In this document: in pieces, positions 43,147-52,440 of the stretch
Numbering within the stretch: the first letter of the stretch is position 1
Layout: every line of letters begins with the position of its first letter
Assembly (NCBI GenBank): GCA_045123995.1
Contig: JBGVKY010000021.1
Location: 1-64,000, forward strand
Length of the DNA stretch: 64,000 nt
Origin: HGM11501 sp045123995
GTDB lineage: Bacteria > Bacillota > Clostridia > CAKSNL01 > HGM11501
Direction of reading: 5' to 3'
Translations under genes and position numbers: made by a program
The notes under the pieces: generated by a model
What the model was told of the DNA's origin: nothing
The model's database searches: none
What the model saw: only the letters and a program-made list of their open reading frames with translations

Positions 43147-44439
43147 ATGAATAAAAAGACTGTAAGAGACATTGAAGTAAAAGGCAAGAAAGTTTTGGTA
43201 AGATGTGACTTTAACGTTCCCATGAAAGACGGTGCAATCACCGACGATAAGAGAATTGTAGGTGCACTTCCCACAATTGAATATCTTTTAGAGCAGGGCG
43301 CAAAGGTTATTCTTTGCTCTCACATGGGTAAGCCTCACGCAGTTTTAACTGAGGGATTTGGTCTTACCAAGAAGGAAAAGGCAAAGGTTGAAGCTCTTCC
43401 CGAAGAAGAAAGAGAAGCGGCTAAGAAGGCTATGCTTGAAAAGGCAGCTAAGGAAGACCCCGTTAAGCTTACATTAAAGCCCGTTGCAGACAGACTTAAC
43501 GAGCTTTTGGGAAACAAGGTTACTTTCGCAAAGGATATTATAGGAGAAGATGCAAAGGCAAAGGTAGAAGCTTTAGAAGAAGGCAAGGCAGTTTTGCTTG
43601 AAAACGTTCGTTTTGATGCAAGAGAAACAAAGAACGACCCCGAATTTGCAAAGGAACTTGCTTCCCTTGCAGAAGCTTATGTAAACGATGCTTTCGGTGC
43701 AGCTCACAGAGCTCACGCTTCCACCGCAGGCGTTACAGAATTTATCCCCGGCGTATCCGGATTTTTGATTGAAAAAGAACTTACCGTTATGGGTGAAGCA
43801 CTTGAATCTCCCAAGCGTCCCTTTATCGCAATTTTGGGCGGTGCTAAGGTTTCCGATAAAATCGGTGTAATCAACAACCTTATCGACAAGGTTGATACTT
43901 TAATCGTTGGCGGCGGTATGGCATACACCTTCTTTGCAGCTCAGGGGCACACAGTTGGTACTTCTATTTGCGAAGAAGATAAGCTTGAACTTGCAAATGA
44001 GCTTGTTAAAAAAGCAGAAGCTAAGGGAGTTAAGTTCCTTCTTCCTGTTGACAACATTGTTGCAACAGAATATAAGGAAGATGCAGAGCATAAAGAAGTT
44101 GATTCCGATGATATTCCCGACGGATGGATGGGACTTGATATCGGCAAAAAAACCCGTAAGATTTATGCCGAAGCTATAGAGGGTGCAGGAACAGTTATCT
44201 GGAACGGTCCTATGGGCGTTTCCGAATGGGATAACTTTGCAGGCGGAACAACAGCTGTTGCAGAAGCAATCGCTAAGAGCGGTGCAATTTCCATCATTGG
44301 CGGCGGCGACAGCGCTGCAGCAGTTAAGAAGCTTGGCTATGCAGATAAGATGACTCACATTTCCACAGGTGGCGGTGCTTCTCTTGAATTCTTAGAGGGT
44401 AAGGTACTTCCAGGAATTGATTGCTTACAGAATAAATAA
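43147..44439 (+). CDS. pgk: Phosphoglycerate kinase
   Basis: About 430 residues. Typical parts: 'KVLVRCDFNVPMKDG', 'LPTIEYLLEQGAKVILCSHMGKP', 'ENVRFDARE', 'NDAFGAAHRAHAST', 'AILGGAKVSDKIGVI', 'WNGPMGVSEW' and 'IIGGGDSAAAV'. It makes ATP from 1,3-bisphosphoglycerate. It is about 35 residues longer than the usual 395. The extra piece is a Glu/Lys/Ala-rich stretch near residues 68-105, just after the substrate-binding 'SHMGKP'. The frame is open from GTG 43135, but the GGGTGG there is the ribosome site for the ATG at 43147. Confidence 0.97.
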   Translation: MNKKTVRDIEVKGKKVLVRCDFNVPMKDGAITDDKRIVGALPTIEYLLEQGAKVILCSHMGKPHAVLTEGFGLTKKEKAKVEALPEEEREAAKKAMLEKAAKEDPVKLTLKPVADRLNELLGNKVTFAKDIIGEDAKAKVEALEEGKAVLLENVRFDARETKNDPEFAKELASLAEAYVNDAFGAAHRAHASTAGVTEFIPGVSGFLIEKELTVMGEALESPKRPFIAILGGAKVSDKIGVINNLIDKVDTLIVGGGMAYTFFAAQGHTVGTSICEEDKLELANELVKKAEAKGVKFLLPVDNIVATEYKEDAEHKEVDSDDIPDGWMGLDIGKKTRKIYAEAIEGAGTVIWNGPMGVSEWDNFAGGTTAVAEAIAKSGAISIIGGGDSAAAVKKLGYADKMTHISTGGGASLEFLEGKVLPGIDCLQNK

Positions 44440-44467
44440 TTATACCTAAGAGAAAGGATTGATTTAC

Positions 44468-45217
44468 ATGGCAAGAAAGATACTTGCAGCAGGCAACTGG
44501 AAAATGAATAAGACCGCATCTGAGGCAAAGGCTTTCATCGGCGAGCTTAAAGAAAGCATTAAGGATGCTAAGAACGAAGTTTTAATTTGTGTTCCTTTCA
44601 CAAATCTTGAAACTGCAGTAGAAGCTACAAAGGGCACCAACATTTCAGTTGGTGCAGAAAACATGGACTATCACGACAGCGGTGCATATACAGGCGAAGT
44701 AAGCGCTGATATGCTTTTGGACCTTGGCGTTAAGTACGTTGTAATCGGTCACTCTGAAAGAAGAGAATACTATAATGAAACTGACAAGACAGTTAATGCA
44801 AAGGTATTAAAGGCTATTGAAAAGGGAATTACTCCCGTACTTTGCTGTGGCGAAAGCTTAGAGCAGAGAGAAGACAACATCACCTTTGAATGGGTTAGAA
44901 TGCAGATTAAGATTGCATTAAAGGGCTTATCTTCTGAAGATGTTAAGAAGGTTGTTATCGCATACGAACCTATCTGGGCTATCGGCACAGGTAAGACCGC
45001 TACAAACGAGCAGGCTAACGAAGTTTGTGCAGACATAAGAGCATGTCTCCGTGAGGTATATGGCGACGATGTTGCTGATAATACAAGAATTCTCTATGGC
45101 GGAAGCGTAAACGCAGGAAATGCGGCCCAGCTTTTTGCAATGAGCGACATTGACGGCGGCTTAGTTGGCGGTGCAAGCCTTAAGGTTGCAGATTTCACAA
45201 CTATCGCAAACGCATAA
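44468..45217 (+). CDS. tpiA: Triosephosphate isomerase
   Basis: 249 residues with all catalytic parts: Lys in 'GNWKMNKT', His in 'VIGHSERREYY', Glu in 'IAYEPIWAIGTGKTAT', and the phosphate loop 'ILYGGSVNAGNA'. It interconverts dihydroxyacetone phosphate and glyceraldehyde 3-phosphate. The ATG at 44468 lies behind GAAAGG. pgk ends 28 bases before, and gpmI follows. gapA and eno are not in this cluster. Confidence 0.98.
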   Translation: MARKILAAGNWKMNKTASEAKAFIGELKESIKDAKNEVLICVPFTNLETAVEATKGTNISVGAENMDYHDSGAYTGEVSADMLLDLGVKYVVIGHSERREYYNETDKTVNAKVLKAIEKGITPVLCCGESLEQREDNITFEWVRMQIKIALKGLSSEDVKKVVIAYEPIWAIGTGKTATNEQANEVCADIRACLREVYGDDVADNTRILYGGSVNAGNAAQLFAMSDIDGGLVGGASLKVADFTTIANA

Positions 45218-45228
45218 ATAAAAGGATT

Positions 45229-45260
45229 TAAGGCGAAAGATGATTCTTTCGCCTTACTTT
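45229..45260 (+). terminator. Perfect hairpin between tpiA and gpmI
   Basis: Bases 45229-45239 pair with 45246-45256 over 11 bp (TAAGGCGAAAG), loop ATGATT, followed by CTTTTGG. The T-run is short and gpmI starts 21 bases later, so partial termination or mRNA protection is more likely than a full stop. Confidence 0.65.
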
Positions 45261-45277
45261 TGGAAAGGAATGATTTT

Positions 45278-46831
45278 ATGACAAAACCTACCGCACTTAT
45301 TATCATGGATGGTTTTGCTTTCAATGAAAATACAGAGGGGAATGCAATAAAAAGTGCAAAAACCCCTTACCTTGACAAGCTTTTTGAAACTTGTCCCTAC
45401 ACAAAAATCGGTGCCAGCGGAATGGATGTAGGTCTTCCCGACGGCCAGATGGGTAACTCTGAGGTTGGTCATACCAATATCGGTGCCGGAAGAGTTGTAT
45501 ATCAGGAGCTTACCAGAATTACAAAGTCCATAAAAGACGGGGACTTTTTTGAAAATGAAGCTCTTTTGGGAGCAATTGAAAACTGCAAAAAGAATAAAAG
45601 TGCTCTCCACTTTGCAGGTCTTTTATCTTCAGGCGGTGTACACAGCCATATAGAACATCTTTACGGACTTCTTAATATGGCTAAGAAAAACGGACTTAGC
45701 GATGTTTTCGTTCACTGCATCATGGACGGACGTGACGTTTCTCCTACTTCGGGAATTGATTTCATCGGAGAGCTTAAAGCTAAAATGAAAGAAATCGGCG
45801 TTGGTAAAATTGCAACTGTTATGGGCAGATACTATGCTATGGACAGAGACAATAACTGGAACCGTGTAGTTAAGGCATATGATGCCATGGTAATGGGCGA
45901 GGGAGAACTTGTTTCAGATATTTCTCTTAAAATAAAAGAATCCTACGAAACCAAGGACGAAAACGGAGCACTTCTGACAGATGAATTCATACGTCCTATG
46001 GTAGCTATGGAAGGAAATGAAGCTGTTGGAAAAATAAAGGAAAATGATTCGGTTGTATTTTTCAACTTCCGTCCTGACAGAGCAAGAGAAATCACGAGAA
46101 CATTTGTTGATCCCGATTTTTCCGGATTTGAAAGAAGAAACGGCTTTATGAACCTTTACTATGTATGCATGACACAGTATGACAAGACTATGCCCAATGT
46201 AGAAGTTGCATTCAAGCCTGAAAGTCTCACAAATACTTTTGGAGAATACATAAGCTCCAAGGGTCTTTCCCAGCTCAGAATTGCTGAAACAGAAAAGTAT
46301 GCCCATGTAACATTCTTCTTCAACGGCGGTGTTGAAAAGGAATACGAGGGAGAGGACAGAGCCTTAATTGCTTCTCCTAAGGTTGCAACTTATGACTTGA
46401 AACCCTCTATGAGTGCTTACGAGGTTACGGAGGAAGCGTTAAAGAGAATTGAGTCGGATAAATATGACTGCATCATATTGAACTTTGCAAACTGTGATAT
46501 GGTTGGACATACCGGTGTGTTCTCTGCAGCGGTTTCTGCAGTGGAAACAGTTGACGAATGTGTTGGAAAGGTGGTTGACGCAGTTATTTTAAAGGGCGGT
46601 GTTGCCATGATTACTGCAGACCACGGAAATGCAGACCAGATGGTTGACCCCGATACAAAGGAAGCTTTTACTGCTCACACAACAAACCCCGTTCCCTTTA
46701 TCATTGTAGGAAAGGGAGAGGTTAAAATGCGTGAAGGCGGAAGACTTTGTGATATAGCACCCACAATGTTGGATGTTATGAATATAGAAAAGCCCTCTGA
46801 AATGACAGGAGAAAGCTTAATAATAAAATAA
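45278..46831 (+). CDS. gpmI: Cofactor-independent phosphoglycerate mutase
   Basis: About 517 residues, alkaline-phosphatase superfamily. 'ALIIMDGFAFNENTEGNAI' carries the first metal Asp, and the phospho-serine lies in 'DGQMGNSEVGHTNIGAGR'. 'HCIMDGRDVSP', 'MGRYYAMDRDNNWNR', 'FFNFRPDRAREIT', 'NFANCDMVGHTG' and 'ITADHGNAD' complete both manganese sites. It converts 3- to 2-phosphoglycerate. The frame is open from 45260, but the ATG at 45278 follows GGAAAGGA and fits the family. Confidence 0.98.
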   Translation: MTKPTALIIMDGFAFNENTEGNAIKSAKTPYLDKLFETCPYTKIGASGMDVGLPDGQMGNSEVGHTNIGAGRVVYQELTRITKSIKDGDFFENEALLGAIENCKKNKSALHFAGLLSSGGVHSHIEHLYGLLNMAKKNGLSDVFVHCIMDGRDVSPTSGIDFIGELKAKMKEIGVGKIATVMGRYYAMDRDNNWNRVVKAYDAMVMGEGELVSDISLKIKESYETKDENGALLTDEFIRPMVAMEGNEAVGKIKENDSVVFFNFRPDRAREITRTFVDPDFSGFERRNGFMNLYYVCMTQYDKTMPNVEVAFKPESLTNTFGEYISSKGLSQLRIAETEKYAHVTFFFNGGVEKEYEGEDRALIASPKVATYDLKPSMSAYEVTEEALKRIESDKYDCIILNFANCDMVGHTGVFSAAVSAVETVDECVGKVVDAVILKGGVAMITADHGNADQMVDPDTKEAFTAHTTNPVPFIIVGKGEVKMREGGRLCDIAPTMLDVMNIEKPSEMTGESLIIK

Positions 46832-46834
46832 AAT

Positions 46835-46872
46835 AAAAAGTCCTTTTTTCTTTGAAAAGAGGACTTTTTTTG
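46835..46872 (+). terminator. Terminator of the glycolytic operon
   Basis: AAAAAGTCC at 46835-46843 pairs with GGACTTTTT at 46861-46869, with partial pairing inside, followed by more T residues. Confidence 0.85.
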
Positions 46873-46975
46873 TTTCGGGACAAAAAAACTAAGAAATTAA
46901 AGGGGATATGACAAAAAATAAAGGAATTCATAAAAAATTCATGCTATAATTAAGGGTAAATGGAACGGAAAATGG

Positions 46976-47004
46976 TGGACAAAATTCGGATTTCATGATA
47001 AAAT
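46976..47004 (+). promoter_or_regulatory. Possible promoter of GH99-like/discoidin unit 1
   Basis: TGGACA at 46976-46981 and TAAAAT at 46999-47004 with 17-bp spacing, 25 bases before the ATG. An alternative TATAAT at 46945-46950 has no good -35 box. Confidence 0.5.
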
Positions 47005-47029
47005 ATGAATATAAAAAAGGGGATAAATT

Positions 47030-49699
47030 ATGAAAAGGATATTAACTTTGATGCTGGCACTTTCGCTGATATTCACAGTGATTCTGGCACTGCCCGCACA
47101 AGCGGAATTTTCCGAGATAAAAACTGAAACGGCATATTCAAGTAACGCCGTAAGCAAGGATGGATCAGGGTATCATTTTACTAATCCATACGGATATCTG
47201 GGCTTTGCGAAAGTTGACTTGACGGGAGCCAAATCCATCATAATAAAGGCAACAAATAAAGTTACAGGCGGCTACGACGGAGAATGGCTTCAGGTGAGAC
47301 TTGACACGCCCAAGGGTGAGCTTATAGGAACTGTGGAAATGGGAGAATATGCCCCTTCTGAGGCCATTGAATTTAAAGGTTCATTAAAGGCAACAGAAGG
47401 AGAACACGATATATTTTTGGTTTCTACAATATCAAGTCGTGGTTCTGCCAATGCGAGAATAGAAAGCTTTACCCTTTCCAGAGAAGAATATAAGAAAGAT
47501 AAATATATTCCCGTTCCCGACGAGAAAATCGTGGATAATCACCATTCTGCTTGGGCTATGACCGACGACCTTGGCAGAAAGGTTGCAGATTTTGAAGAGG
47601 TGGGACCCTTAAAAGAAGGAAAGCAGGTTGGTATTTTCTACTGGACCTGGCATCACAGAGGAGTTGTCGACAGCAAGCCTGTAAATATGAGCGAATTTGC
47701 GAAAAAATATCCTGAGGCAAAGTACGATTACTACCATGAGGCGTGGAAAGCTGCGGGAGACAGATATTTCTGGAATGAGCCACTTTTCGGATATTATTCT
47801 AATCTTGACTATTTTGTGGGAAGAAAGCATGCCGAAATGCTTGCTAATGCAGGAGTTGATGCACTTTTCTTTGATGCAACCAATGGTGCATCTACATGGA
47901 AAAGCTCAACAGATGTTTTATTCGAAGCACTGAGGGATGCAAGGGCAGACGGAATAAATGCACCTAAAATAGCATATATGACGCCTTTTTCACCTACAAA
48001 CGAGGACGGAAAGAACAACGTAACAAGAATATACTTAAATACATATAAAGACGGAAACTGGTCCGACCTCTGGTATTACTGGGAGGGCAAGCCCCTTATA
48101 TTGGCTTATACCGACTGGCTCAAGCCCCTGGCCGGAGATGGAGAAGATGTAAAACTCATGGATGAAATTAAAAACTTCTTCACCTTCCGCGGACCTCAGC
48201 CTTCATATAGAGGCGGACAGGTACTTCCCAATCAGTGGGGATGGCTTGAGCTTTATCCCCAGAACGGATATACCAAAAACGAAGACGGAACTTTTGAGCA
48301 GGTAGCTGTAGGGGTTGCGGCAAACCATTCCTACGCTAAAAATTCAATTACAGCAATGAACGATAACTTTGCTATGGGAAGAAGTTATACATACCTTTTG
48401 GGACATGACAAGTCTGAGGGAGCCTATAAATACGGATACTTCTTTACAGAACAGCTCAAAAGGGCTCTGGAAATTGATCCGGAGTTTATGTTTATAACAG
48501 GCTGGAATGAGTGGAGAGCAGGCCGCTATGAGGTATGGGGCGGAATTAAGAACGCAAGCCCTGACACATATGACAACGAGGGAAGCCGAGACATGGAGCC
48601 TACCAAGGGAGATATGAAAGATAACTACTATGCTCTTTTGGTGGATGCTGTCCGTAAATTCAAGGGAGCGGAACAAGTTCCTGCAGCAGGAGCTGAAAAG
48701 ACAATAGACCTTTCTGACATAAGTTCTTGGGATGGCGTTACTCCTGAATATATAAACGACAAGGGTATATATGAAAGAAACGCTTTAGGCATAGGTAAAG
48801 TCCTTTACGAAAATTACACCCAGAGAAACAATGTTATAAAATCAAAGGTTTCAAGAGATTCTGAAAATCTTTACTTCCTGGCAGAAGCGGAAAAGGATAT
48901 AAAAAAGCCCGTTGGGGATGCGTGGATGAAGCTTTATATTGATGTTGACAGAAACCATGCCACAGGCTGGGAAGGCTATGACTTTGTTGTAAACTGTCCC
49001 GAGGCCGGAGTGATTTCGTCACTTAATAAAGACGGAAGCACAAATGTACTGGGGGACATAGAATATGTCCTTTCCGGAAAGACCGTATCTTTAAAAATTC
49101 CAAGAGCAATTCTTGGCATCGGTGAAACTGTCAATATAGAATTCAAGTGGGTTGACAATGCAAAGGGAGATATATTAAACTTTTATGTTGACGGAAAATG
49201 TGCTCCTATGGGAAGATTTAATTATATCTATTCTGAAAAAGAGCAGATTAGCCTTTCTTCTGAAGAAAGAAAAGCTCTTTCCGGCGTAACTGTCGTGGCT
49301 GACGGTTCCAACCGGGCATTTGTAAACGGCGGTAAGATTTATACCTACGATCCTGATACACGCTACGGAGCAATGAGAATAAACGGAGTTATGTATATTC
49401 CTACATATTTCCTTACAGATGCTCTTAACTTAAAGACAGTTTGGGAAAGTGAAAGACTTATTCTTAAATTAAGAGGGGAAGACAGAATTTATACTACAGT
49501 TGGAACAAATGAAGCAAGAAAGAATGGTATTTCTCTGACTCTTACAAATCCTGCAACAGTAATTGACGGAATTCCCTACATTCCCGTAAGTCTGCTTAAA
49601 GAGGCACTGAATTTGGAAATTTACGAAAACGGCTATGTGGTGGCATTCGGTAAAAACATAAACAAGGCAGCAGTAGATGCGTTGGCCTTAAAGTTTTAA
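47030..49699 (+). CDS. Secreted GH99-like glycoside hydrolase with CBM6-, CBM9- and stalk-type domains (unit 1)
   Basis: 889 residues. A signal peptide (1-25, ends PAQA) is followed by a CBM6-like beta-sandwich (about 30-165, 'GEWLQVRLD' and 'EHDIFLVSTI'). A TIM-barrel-type domain runs from about 185 to 555 with 'GIFYWTWHHRG', 'GVDALFFDATNG', 'YWEGKPLILAYTDW', 'NQWGWLELYPQ' and 'FITGWNEWRAGR'. The WNEW motif recalls GH99/GH71/WbsX-like enzymes. Next come a CBM9/DOMON-like domain (about 565-735, 'LYIDVDRNHATGWEGYDF') and a copper-amine-oxidase-N-like domain at the end. The exact hydrolase family and substrate are unknown. The discoidin gene follows after 18 bases. Paralogues lie at 52441 and 58418. 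Confidence 0.82.
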   Translation: MKRILTLMLALSLIFTVILALPAQAEFSEIKTETAYSSNAVSKDGSGYHFTNPYGYLGFAKVDLTGAKSIIIKATNKVTGGYDGEWLQVRLDTPKGELIGTVEMGEYAPSEAIEFKGSLKATEGEHDIFLVSTISSRGSANARIESFTLSREEYKKDKYIPVPDEKIVDNHHSAWAMTDDLGRKVADFEEVGPLKEGKQVGIFYWTWHHRGVVDSKPVNMSEFAKKYPEAKYDYYHEAWKAAGDRYFWNEPLFGYYSNLDYFVGRKHAEMLANAGVDALFFDATNGASTWKSSTDVLFEALRDARADGINAPKIAYMTPFSPTNEDGKNNVTRIYLNTYKDGNWSDLWYYWEGKPLILAYTDWLKPLAGDGEDVKLMDEIKNFFTFRGPQPSYRGGQVLPNQWGWLELYPQNGYTKNEDGTFEQVAVGVAANHSYAKNSITAMNDNFAMGRSYTYLLGHDKSEGAYKYGYFFTEQLKRALEIDPEFMFITGWNEWRAGRYEVWGGIKNASPDTYDNEGSRDMEPTKGDMKDNYYALLVDAVRKFKGAEQVPAAGAEKTIDLSDISSWDGVTPEYINDKGIYERNALGIGKVLYENYTQRNNVIKSKVSRDSENLYFLAEAEKDIKKPVGDAWMKLYIDVDRNHATGWEGYDFVVNCPEAGVISSLNKDGSTNVLGDIEYVLSGKTVSLKIPRAILGIGETVNIEFKWVDNAKGDILNFYVDGKCAPMGRFNYIYSEKEQISLSSEERKALSGVTVVADGSNRAFVNGGKIYTYDPDTRYGAMRINGVMYIPTYFLTDALNLKTVWESERLILKLRGEDRIYTTVGTNEARKNGISLTLTNPATVIDGIPYIPVSLLKEALNLEIYENGYVVAFGKNINKAAVDALALKF

Positions 49700-49717
49700 G
49701 AAAGGGGGAACTTATAA

Positions 49718-51118
49718 ATGAAAAAAATATTATCTCTGACATTATGCCTTTTTGTGATGATGAGTTTTTTCTCCCTTGCTGTAAACGAGAGCGATGAGCT
49801 TCCGGTAGAAGGCTGGACCTTTGATGCTTCGAGCATAAATGAAAATAACGGTGTTCCTCTTGAAGTACCGGAGAAAACCATTGACGGAAGCTTAAAGAGC
49901 CATTGGCACACCATGATAAAGCCCAAGGCGGAGGGGCCTCACTATATTACGATAATTCTTCCTGAGGAAAAAGTTGTAAGCGGATTTCGATACTATCCCA
50001 GAAGCTCGGGAAGTGCGGGAATTTGCACCAGATATGAAATTCACGTTTCTCATGACGGTGAAAATTTCGCCCAAATTACTAAGGGAGACTGGAAAAACGA
50101 TGCTTCAGCAAAGACAGCCGAATTTAATATGAACGTAAAAGCTAAGGCAGTTAAACTGGTGCTTGTACAGGCGAAAGACGGATATGGTTCGGCAGGTGAA
50201 TTACGTCTTATAGGAGAAAATCCCAATAAAAAGACCGTAACTGCAAAGGAGTTTGTGGAAAAAAAGGATGACTATACATTTGTTCCGGTGTTCCAAGAGA
50301 AAATATCGGTAAAGGTAGATAAACCGGCTAACAGAACACCTCTTTACATGATAGACGGACTGGCAGACAGCTACTATCATTCGGAAATAACCAGTGAACC
50401 CGGAAGACTTCCTGTTACAATTGACTTTGACCTGGGCTATGCTTATAATATAAGCGGAATTTCCTACACACCCAGAATGGATGGTATAGCAGGACATTTC
50501 AAGGATTTCGAGGTTGAATATTCCCTGGACAAGGAAAATTACGAATTTTTTGATTCTTTCACCTTTGATAAGATTGACAATACAAAAAAGGAAATTTTAT
50601 TCAAAGAACCTATAAGAGCCAGATGTGTAAGAATTATAGTCATTGATGGTCATGGAGAATATGCTACCTGTGCCGAGCTTGAATTTTTACAGACCAGAGC
50701 GGACAATAAAAAAGATGATGAGGCAGACGATATAGAATATAAACTCAAGATAGGTTCAAAGGATATATCGGTGAAAAAACACGGGGAAGAATCCGTGGTG
50801 ACAACTGATGTTGCTCCTTTTATATACAGAGGTTCCACAATGATTCCTTTAAGGGGATTACTTGAACAGATGGGAGCAGACATAAATTGGGTGGCTTACA
50901 ACCAGACAATTGAGGTATTTACAGAAAGAGAAGATTTTATGCTCTTTCAGGTTGAAGAGGACGAAGTGTTTATCAATGACGTAAGATTCAACACTCCTGT
51001 TGCACCCATGATAAAGGACGGAAGAACATTCATTCCTTTAAGATTCGTATCTGAAAATATGGGATATGAGGTTTTATGGAATGGAGAAAAAAAGGAAATC
51101 ACTATAAGAAATAAGTAA
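49718..51118 (+). CDS. Secreted protein with two discoidin domains and a stalk domain (unit 1)
   Basis: 466 residues. A signal peptide (1 to about 21) is followed by two F5/8-type-C (discoidin) domains (about 25-170, 'EGWTFDASS', 'GFRYYPRSSG'; and about 185-320, 'GISYTPRMDG') and a C-terminal copper-amine-oxidase-N-like domain (about 335-465: 'IYRGSTMIPLRGLLEQMGA', 'IKDGRTFIPLRFVSENMGY'). Discoidin domains bind sugars. The end domain occurs on many secreted Firmicutes proteins and is thought to hold them at the wall. No catalytic domain is present. The ribosome site is AAGGGGG. It is the shortest of three paralogous partner proteins and ends at a terminator. Confidence 0.85.
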   Translation: MKKILSLTLCLFVMMSFFSLAVNESDELPVEGWTFDASSINENNGVPLEVPEKTIDGSLKSHWHTMIKPKAEGPHYITIILPEEKVVSGFRYYPRSSGSAGICTRYEIHVSHDGENFAQITKGDWKNDASAKTAEFNMNVKAKAVKLVLVQAKDGYGSAGELRLIGENPNKKTVTAKEFVEKKDDYTFVPVFQEKISVKVDKPANRTPLYMIDGLADSYYHSEITSEPGRLPVTIDFDLGYAYNISGISYTPRMDGIAGHFKDFEVEYSLDKENYEFFDSFTFDKIDNTKKEILFKEPIRARCVRIIVIDGHGEYATCAELEFLQTRADNKKDDEADDIEYKLKIGSKDISVKKHGEESVVTTDVAPFIYRGSTMIPLRGLLEQMGADINWVAYNQTIEVFTEREDFMLFQVEEDEVFINDVRFNTPVAPMIKDGRTFIPLRFVSENMGYEVLWNGEKKEITIRNK

Positions 51119-51124
51119 AAAAGA

Positions 51125-51159
51125 AGGTGCTCCTAACTGGTAGGGGCACCTGTTTTTTT
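51125..51159 (+). terminator. Terminator after unit 1
   Basis: Bases 51125-51134 pair with 51142-51151 (AGGTGCTCCT against AGGGGCACCT, one wobble), loop of seven, then TG and a seven-base T-run. The araC-type gene on the other strand ends 10 bases beyond. Confidence 0.85.
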
Positions 51160-51169
51160 CTATCTATTT

Positions 51170-51979
51170 TTACTTGCTGTTGCGGTATTCAGTCGGAGTG
51201 AGTCCGGTGTTTTTCTTAAAAAGACGGCAGAAGTAAGCCGTGTCGGAAAAACCTAAATTTTCAGCAATTGAATTGATGCTGAGTGTAGTGAATGAAAGCA
51301 TTCTTTTAGCATTTTCCACCTGGGAAAACTGGCGGTAACTTACCGGAGACATCCCCGAATAGCGTTTGAAAAGCCTTCTGAAGCAATCAGAAGAAACATG
51401 GCATATTTTTGCTATCTCTTCAATGCTTAAGTCCGGGGAGGAAGAGTCTTCCATATATAAAATCCCCTGCTCGATGGATCTGAATTCCGGTGGGATTTCC
51501 TTCCTGTACATCAGACTTAAATCGGATAAAAGTCTGTATAACAGGGACTTTACTGAAGATAAAGGAACCAAAGTCTCTCTGAAGGATTTAGTGATTTCCT
51601 CCATGGTTTTACGGTACTTGCTGGAAAAAGCACTTTTAATTATAAAAGGTCTTTCTGAAAGAGAGAAAAGCCCGTTTTTATCGGACAAATTGAATTCAAT
51701 CAGAAGTGTGGAGGGAAGGGTTTGGTCTTTTCCTATAAAACGGCACTCATAAACTGAACCCGAGGGGATATAGACAAGGCTTCCTTTTTTTACAAAAAGA
51801 TGAGTTCCATCCGACTGTTTATATTCACCGTCGCAACCTATAAAGTAAAGAAAGGCACTTTGGCGTCTGGGACAGGACATAGTAAATACAGCGCCGTCCT
51901 GCCAGTACTGCGACATGGCGAAAAGATCAGATAAAGAGAAATCAAGGGTATAAATTTCATTGAGGCTTAACGTGCGCAT
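51170..51979 (-). CDS. AraC family transcriptional regulator
   Basis: About 269 residues. The N-terminal half is a cupin-type ligand-binding domain ('KGSLVYIPSGSVYECRF'). The C-terminal 100 hold two helix-turn-helix motifs: 'SIEEIAKICHVSSDCFRRLFKRYSG' region and 'SINSIAENLGFSDTAYF', ending 'KKNTGLTPTEYRNSK', the AraC signature. The ATG at 51979 has AAAGGAG seven bases upstream and is preferred over the longer frame to 52006. Its own promoter is TTGACA/TATTAT (52040-52012, minus). It lies between units 1 and 2 of the secreted-protein array and divergent from unit 2, so it most likely controls them in answer to a sugar. Confidence 0.92.
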   Translation of the reverse strand: MRTLSLNEIYTLDFSLSDLFAMSQYWQDGAVFTMSCPRRQSAFLYFIGCDGEYKQSDGTHLFVKKGSLVYIPSGSVYECRFIGKDQTLPSTLLIEFNLSDKNGLFSLSERPFIIKSAFSSKYRKTMEEITKSFRETLVPLSSVKSLLYRLLSDLSLMYRKEIPPEFRSIEQGILYMEDSSSPDLSIEEIAKICHVSSDCFRRLFKRYSGMSPVSYRQFSQVENAKRMLSFTTLSINSIAENLGFSDTAYFCRLFKKNTGLTPTEYRNSK

Positions 51980-52440
51980 GTGGAAACTCCTTTCTGTTTT
52001 GTACAATAATTATAATAGCAAAAGCCAATAATTTTGTCAAATTTTTTTTATTTTCTGTTTGAAAAGTACAATTTATTTGCCGTATTTTTCTATTGGAAAA
52101 CAAAGATAAAAGTATTAAAATATAATTAAGCCGAGGTAAAAACATACAAACCCTTTCTTCCTTTCGTCTTAACAAGAGGACGGGAAGTAAAACCCATTTG
52201 CCTCGGCTTAAATAAAAATCAGAAGAAATTTTTAAGATTTCAGAATAAAATTTGCTAAAAGGATTGGATTTAACAGGATGCTTTTTAAGTTTTTTTTCTT
52301 TAGCATTGCATAGCATATTGAGTCAATATCAGCAATATGAAAGTCAATTTAGGCAATGTTTTTTGTTTGTTAAAAGCCTTGATATTTAAAAAAATGTATG
52401 TTATACTTAAATCAGGAACAAAAATGAAAGGGTGAATAAA
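51980..52440. promoter_or_regulatory. Control region between the AraC gene and unit 2
   Basis: The regulator promoter on the minus strand: -35 at 52040-52035, -10 at 52017-52012, 17-bp spacer. A large hairpin lies at 52126-52211. An imperfect 18-bp direct repeat, AGTCAATxTxxGCAAT, lies at 52321-52338 and 52342-52359 with a period of 21 bp, the spacing of AraC half-sites. The unit-2 promoter TTGATA at 52379-52384 and TATACT at 52402-52407 has a 17-bp spacer. No gene is seen in the region. Confidence 0.75.
52126..52211. repeat. 86-base two-tier hairpin
   Basis: Bases 52126-52140 pair with 52197-52211 over 15 positions with one wobble. Inside, CTTCC...CGTC near 52157-52168 pairs with GACG...GGAAG near 52179-52187. 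There is no clean T-run on either side. It could be an RNA element in the leader of either transcript. Confidence 0.6.

Noticed and set aside
51957..52316. 119-codon minus-strand frame over the control region
   Set aside because: It overlaps the AraC gene start, its promoter and the hairpin, and has no ribosome site of its own.
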